The translations under genes were made by a program, and so were the position numbers. This document shows, in pieces, positions 59,996 through 64,000 of a stretch of DNA of 64,000 bases (positions within the stretch are counted from its first letter, which is position 1; each line of letters starts with the position of its first letter). The DNA lies in the NCBI GenBank assembly GCA_021234155.1, contig JAJEKV010000094.1:312284-376283 (forward strand), written 5' to 3'. The notes under the pieces were generated by a model, which did not search any database, was not told where the DNA came from, and was given only the letters and a program-made list of their open reading frames with translations. Origin of the DNA: Isoetes taiwanensis. Taxonomy: Eukaryota; Streptophyta; Lycopodiopsida; Isoetales; Isoetaceae.

Positions 59996-61445
59996 CTAGA
60001 TCCAGCATTTTACTGCATTTGAATTTAACAAAGCCCATTGATCTGGAATCCACCATTTATTTACCATTTTCAGTGAATGCCCTTCAATGTGAACATTGTG
60101 CAGATGGGCACAATGAAGCAGAGTTTGGGATGTGATGATGTGCATCATTTGGAACAGGCTCCTGTCCAGTCTCACTTGTAGTAATACAATTGCAATTCTG
60201 TCCAGTTTCACCTGTAATCATACACAATACAGAAAACATAATCGTTCTGGTTCAGACATGATCTTTTAAACATCATGCCTGCACGTCTAATGTCTCTATC
60301 TAATGCACATACAAGAACCTCTAAATTTATCAACCAATTTCATTGGAGGTGCGCAAACACCCTAGCGCTGCAGGAACGGAGCCTCTTAAGCTGTTTCCAC
60401 TTACACCGAACACTGCAAGATTAAGAATGGCACTAATCTCCAAAGGCATCCTTTGAGAACATGGTTCATAAGCACACAACGCATCAGGATCTAGGATTTG
60501 CTCCAGCACCATCTGCACATATAAGAATCAAAGGAAAAAAAACAATGTAGATCCTTGTTGATGCTTTTTGAGAGGCCAAACAATTAGTTTAGCCCCTGCT
60601 ATATCTATCTATTATCCCTGCACAAGAAATATACTAAGAGTCTAGAAGATACCATAACCATGCTCTATATCACCTTAATCAAATGTAATCGTCAATTCCA
60701 CACCTTTAACTTTGATACATCTATTTGGTTGTGGTCTTCAAACTCCTGCAGCCCAACAGTTTGAAATTAGTGCATTTAAGGCGAGCAAATGAATGCTTTG
60801 TATCCCTACAACATATTGCCAGTCACAATCGCAGATACTAGACATCCTTACAGAGATCTCTTGCCTTGCCTCAGATAATTTACAAATTTTAGAAGAAACC
60901 TTTGCTTTAAATATACATAAAAACTACAAATTTTGACTCATCTCTTCTTTCAAAAATGGTGGAAGGACCAAGATATTTCCAGCGAATTTCTACATCATCA
61001 TCACACTGAGATGGTAAAATAACAAAATCATAGCCTATACTAGCCTACAAACTATTTCCGCATCATTATCCAGCTCTACAAACAGAATAATACTATGTAC
61101 ACAATATTTGCAGCTTGAGGATGGCCATAGTGCCTCTGTGGGCTTGACAGACCCCAACTAGAAATCAGCCTTTATGAACATAAGTAGCATGGGAATCGCA
61201 ATTTAGATCACTCAGTAGATGCAGGGCATTCAAGGAAATTTGAAACTGAAAGCAGATTTGATACCTGGATTTGCATGAAATTTACCCGCTTGTTTGCAAA
61301 GTTCTAGTCGTTCCAACAGTGGACAATGAATTTCTATTGTTCTAGGATCTGAATCTGAGGTCTGCTGACTTTCACATGCATAAACTACTTTAAAGGTTTC
61401 GTCCATGTGGTGTTGTGATGCCACGTAGACTATTTTGCCTTTTTA
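59996..61445 (-). pseudogene. Possible LRR-type gene traces, minus strand
   Basis: Three separated minus-strand frames have leucine-rich-repeat-like cores: IEIHCPLLERLELCKQ (61.33 kb), LNLAVFGVSGNSLRGSVPAA (60.41 kb) and LLHCAHLHNVHIEGHSL (60.1 kb). The pattern L-x-x-L-x-L and C-x-x-L resembles plant LRR proteins such as F-box/LRR types. No complete exon structure could be fixed and no F-box or kinase was seen. They may be exons of one host gene with introns of 700-800 bp, or a degraded one. Confidence 0.3.
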
Positions 61446-61529
61446 GCAATAGGCACATGGGAAGCGACTAAATATAAGACCTGGGCAATGAATAAGGTCA
61501 TTGTTTAAAGCAGCTTTAGCTTAGGAGAG

Positions 61530-62290
61530 ATGGCGACAACAAAGATGGAGATGGCTAAGGAGATATGCAAGAAATACAAGGGATGTTTTCCTTGCCCAAG
61601 CTGCTTAAGCTACGAAACAAGGTTCGATTTCTTCAACAACAAGAACATCTGGCAAGGGCGGTTCAAGTGTGTCGAGGCCAAACGAACAAAGAAGGAAAGG
61701 GCGAAGCATAACTCACCATTTTTCGCCCATGGGCAAAATCAGAGACATGAGCTACAAAAAATTCGTGCGCAATTGTCCTGAGCTAGGTATGGAGCAAAAA
61801 GCTCTGGCTCTGTCCATGCTCGCCAAAATGGAGTCGGAAATTCACCAGCTACAACTACAACTGGAGGAGGTAGAAACGAACGAAGTGGAGTCAGTCGATA
61901 GCTCTGGTGAGAAGGAAAACCCTAGTTCTAGTTTTGGTTCTAGTGGTGGGGAAATTTCTGCCAAATCTGGCGCTAAACCAGGTTCCAGATATTGTTGTTG
62001 CTCTTCCAGCCTTTGATCCAAATATGCCTCTCAATAATAATATGGCAGATGGTAGTGCATCTGTGGAAGAATTTTATAGCTGGAGTATTAGTCCAAACAT
62101 GGCGGAACCAGATGCCCACAATGAAGAAGTTTTTGATGGACATAGCTGCTGGCAAAACTTGCCAGTCTTTGAAGAAGATAGCCCATATTCTAACAATCAT
62201 GAATTTTTGTGGTGTCCACATAGTATGATGGAGTTGCTAGAATGTGATGATTCTCGTGTCTGGTTTGATCAGCAATATACAAGTTTGTAG
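61530..62290 (+). pseudogene. Dof-like zinc-finger gene, frames shifted
   Basis: ATG at 61530 opens MATTKMEMAKEICKKYKG. Next come CFPCPSCLSYETRF, DFFNNKN, QGRFKC and VEAKRTKK. This matches the plant Dof finger (CPRC-x-S-x-x-TKF-x-YYNN...QPR-x-FC-x-x-CRR) with the first three Cys at residues 22, 25 and 47 and the correct 21-residue spacing. The fourth Cys is Ala50, so zinc binding should be impaired. A second frame from about 61.7 kb carries a coiled-coil-like MEQKALALSMLAKMESEIHQ and a Ser/Glu-rich stretch. A third frame ends the protein with EFLWCPHSMMELLECDDS and stop at 62290. Two frameshifts or unrecognised introns separate them. Dof proteins are plant-specific DNA-binding regulators. Confidence 0.5.
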
Positions 62291-62407
62291 CTCATTATCT
62301 ATATGTATAAAGATGTTTTCCAAATTGAATATAACAATCTCATTTCTTCTCTTTAGTCTTTTGTTCTCTTACACAATTAAGTGTTTGATAACATTCTTTG
62401 TCTTTTG

Positions 62408-62441
62408 TTAGAGAGAGAGAGAGAGATAGATAGATAGATGG
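62408..62441 (+). repeat. GA/GATA microsatellite
   Basis: Six GA units followed by GATAGATAGATAGATG. Confidence 0.9.
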
Positions 62442-63000
62442 ATCGGTCTAGGACATCTAGCTCTTGGTAACATGAATAAATGAAACTGGCATGATTGACA
62501 TTATAGTAGTGTATGAGTGTGAGACACCAACGCATTTCATGCCTTTGGCTTTGCACGTGAAGAGATTAAAGTTTCTTCAAATACAATTCTAATATATAAA
62601 CAGGGTTGCATTATTGAGGTAAAATTGATAAAAGTGCAGAGGGGTTTTAGGACGATGCTACTTGGAGCACAATCGATGATATCTATCTTCTTTATTAAAA
62701 AAGGAAGGTTTTGGTTTTTGTGCGAGAATGAAGCATGTGTAGACGCATGCATCATTTCCTCTCTTCCCTTACGGGACGCCGCAATACCAATTTTGAACTC
62801 TCTACAGCCCATCTATATCTACTTTTGGTATTTTGCCTAAGAGGAGCGATTGCAACGTAGTATGCTGTAGCATTTTTATCTTCTTGAAGAATGATTATTT
62901 CCCTTACCCCTTTTCCATTTCGGTTTTGTAGTCGGGACCATTTTCCATTTCAGTTTGCAGTGGGAGATTGACATTGCCGTAATATTGGCCCTTTTGCAAT
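62442..63000. other. No gene recognised
   Basis: Short frames only, between the Dof-like gene and the LINE at the right edge. Confidence 0.4.
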
Positions 63001-63004
63001 CAAT

Positions 63005-63796
63005 CTAGTTCTGGAAAGAAATATTCTGGAGAAGAGAACAGTTAAACTTGAAAGGAATATTTCTATCCTTGGGAGAATTCAGCAGATGCTTAGTGCTAAG
63101 AAATTGGGGCTGGTGGTCAGATATAGAAGTTCCATCATCACTTGTCACAAAGCAATTGTCCCAGAAATTGGAATTTGGATTAGAAATATAGAATCTATCA
63201 AGGGCACAGTAAACTCTGTCCTTACCTTTTTGTTTGTTAGACCATGAGTAAATAGAGGTAGAGGAGGGAATATGAATAAAGGACGAGCCAGTTACAAGAT
63301 TATCCCAATTAGATCTCTCAGCTATGGTAATATTTATTTTATTTCCAAGTTTCATATCCCAGGTAGGAGTATTATTAAAATCTCCAGCAAGGATCCAGTC
63401 AACAGAAGAGTTACTTGAGATCCAAGAATTAATTGTAGGCCAAAGATTCTCCCTCTCCTTTGGACAGGTGGAGGCATAAACATTTATGACTCCAATGGTG
63501 GAATTGTTTATAGAGAAAGTCACAGCTTGCCACATTTTAGTAACACTGTTGCAAAAAGAGATGTGATGCAAATTTTTCCAAATAATAGCCATCCCCCCTC
63601 GAGTACCATTTGCCTCCATCCAAATTGAAGAAGACCCAGGGTAGATCCAATCTCCCAGGTTAGAAGCTTCAAATTTAGGAAGCTTCAACTCCTGGAGTAA
63701 GATAATGTCTGCATTATATTGTCTTAGCTGAGAAATAGCTCTCCTTCTTTTAAGAGGTCCCTTGATACCTCTCAAGTTCCAACTAATTATCTTCAT
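63005..63796 (-). CDS. L1-type LINE ORF2, endonuclease domain only
   Basis: ATG at 63796 (minus strand) opens MKIISWNLRGIKGPLKRRRA. ADIILLQELKLPKF (catalytic Glu), NGTRGGMAIIWK, GVINVYAS, DWILAGDFNNTP (catalytic D and N) and ISDHQP (catalytic His near the end) follow. All APE-type endonuclease residues are present and the frame is open for 263 codons, so this is the best-preserved transposon protein in the window. It stops at TAG (63005-63007), and no RT follows, so only the 5' part of the LINE remains. Confidence 0.9.
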   Translation of the reverse strand: MKIISWNLRGIKGPLKRRRAISQLRQYNADIILLQELKLPKFEASNLGDWIYPGSSSIWMEANGTRGGMAIIWKNLHHISFCNSVTKMWQAVTFSINNSTIGVINVYASTCPKERENLWPTINSWISSNSSVDWILAGDFNNTPTWDMKLGNKINITIAERSNWDNLVTGSSFIHIPSSTSIYSWSNKQKGKDRVYCALDRFYISNPNSNFWDNCFVTSDDGTSISDHQPQFLSTKHLLNSPKDRNIPFKFNCSLLQNISFQN

Positions 63797-63837
63797 CAAA
63801 AGAGGAAAGATAATTAAGGTGCAATGATAGAGAAAGA

Positions 63838-64000
63838 TCAATTTTTTCTCCCTGATTTTTTTCCCCCTTTCCTGCTTCCTTGCTTAGCTTTTTTGCTTCT
63901 AGTGTTATTGGCTGGGGTATTAGGATCCTCTATATTAACCAAAGCTTTAGATGAAGACTTTGCCTTTAAAAAGATATCTCTAAGTAACTCATCATCTCCC
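63838..64000 (-). CDS. C-terminal end of L1-type LINE ORF1, partial
   Basis: The minus strand from the window edge reads DDELLRDIFLKAKSSSKALV and ends in a basic tail (RSKKAKQGSRKGGKKSGRKN) with TGA at 63838-63840, 41 bp before the ORF2 start. Position and basic tail fit an L1 ORF1 RNA-binding protein. The rest lies beyond the window. Confidence 0.65.
   Translation of the reverse strand, partial: GDDELLRDIFLKAKSSSKALVNIEDPNTPANNTRSKKAKQGSRKGGKKSGRKN

Overview
The window looks like a gene-poor, repeat-rich nuclear segment of a land plant. A fern or similar large-genome lineage is my guess from the transposon mix, and it is not proven. Plant signs are a Dof-like zinc-finger gene at the right end, a sugar-transporter (STP) gene fragment, plant-type Helitrons, plant-style L1 and other LINEs, and spliceosomal introns. 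I see no rRNA, intact tRNA or CRISPR array.

Layout. 1-1.46 kb has no gene. A Helitron-type 5' end sits at 1463, followed by a 2.3 kb polypurine tract (1.59-3.88 kb). A decayed LINE covers about 5.4-8.83 kb. A small element with terminal inverted repeats (10.45-13.62 kb) is split by Helitron H1 (10695-13340). From 13.6 to 18 kb lies element A: a minus-strand proline-rich gene (RLPPPF repeats) divergent from a multi-exon plus-strand gene that fuses a ParB-like domain to a DNA methyltransferase. A relic Helitron helicase follows at 18.5-20.5 kb. From about 20.9 to 40.06 kb lies element C: a minus-strand gene with methyltransferase-like and FCP1/NIF-phosphatase-like parts, interrupted by element B (23187-34586).

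Element B has perfect 24-bp terminal inverted repeats. It carries a second ParB-methyltransferase gene (minus strand) divergent from a proline-rich plus DUF7869-type gene (plus strand), and is itself interrupted by Helitron H2. Another inverted-repeat element runs from 40065 to 45457. Next comes a DUF7869-type gene (45.66-51.69 kb), split exactly at an A|T dinucleotide by Helitron H3 (47613-50917). The right side holds an STP fragment, a second LINE (56.0-59.27 kb), traces of an LRR-like gene, the Dof-like gene and the 5' part of an L1-type LINE.

The main result is the shared plan of elements A and B. Each has two divergent genes, a ParB-methyltransferase and a proline-rich protein that in B continues into a DUF7869 transposase-like protein. 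The space between the genes, and the introns of the methyltransferase, are packed with short palindromes whose sequence is private to that copy: ATTCCGGAAT core in A, ATAAATTTAT core in B. Element C has its own palindromes too (TCGACTTCGCGAAGTCGA type). I infer a family of large DNA transposons that carry their own DNA methyltransferase, with copy-specific binding or methylation sites. The genes are broken by small frameshifts and TGG/CGA-to-stop changes, so these copies are relics.
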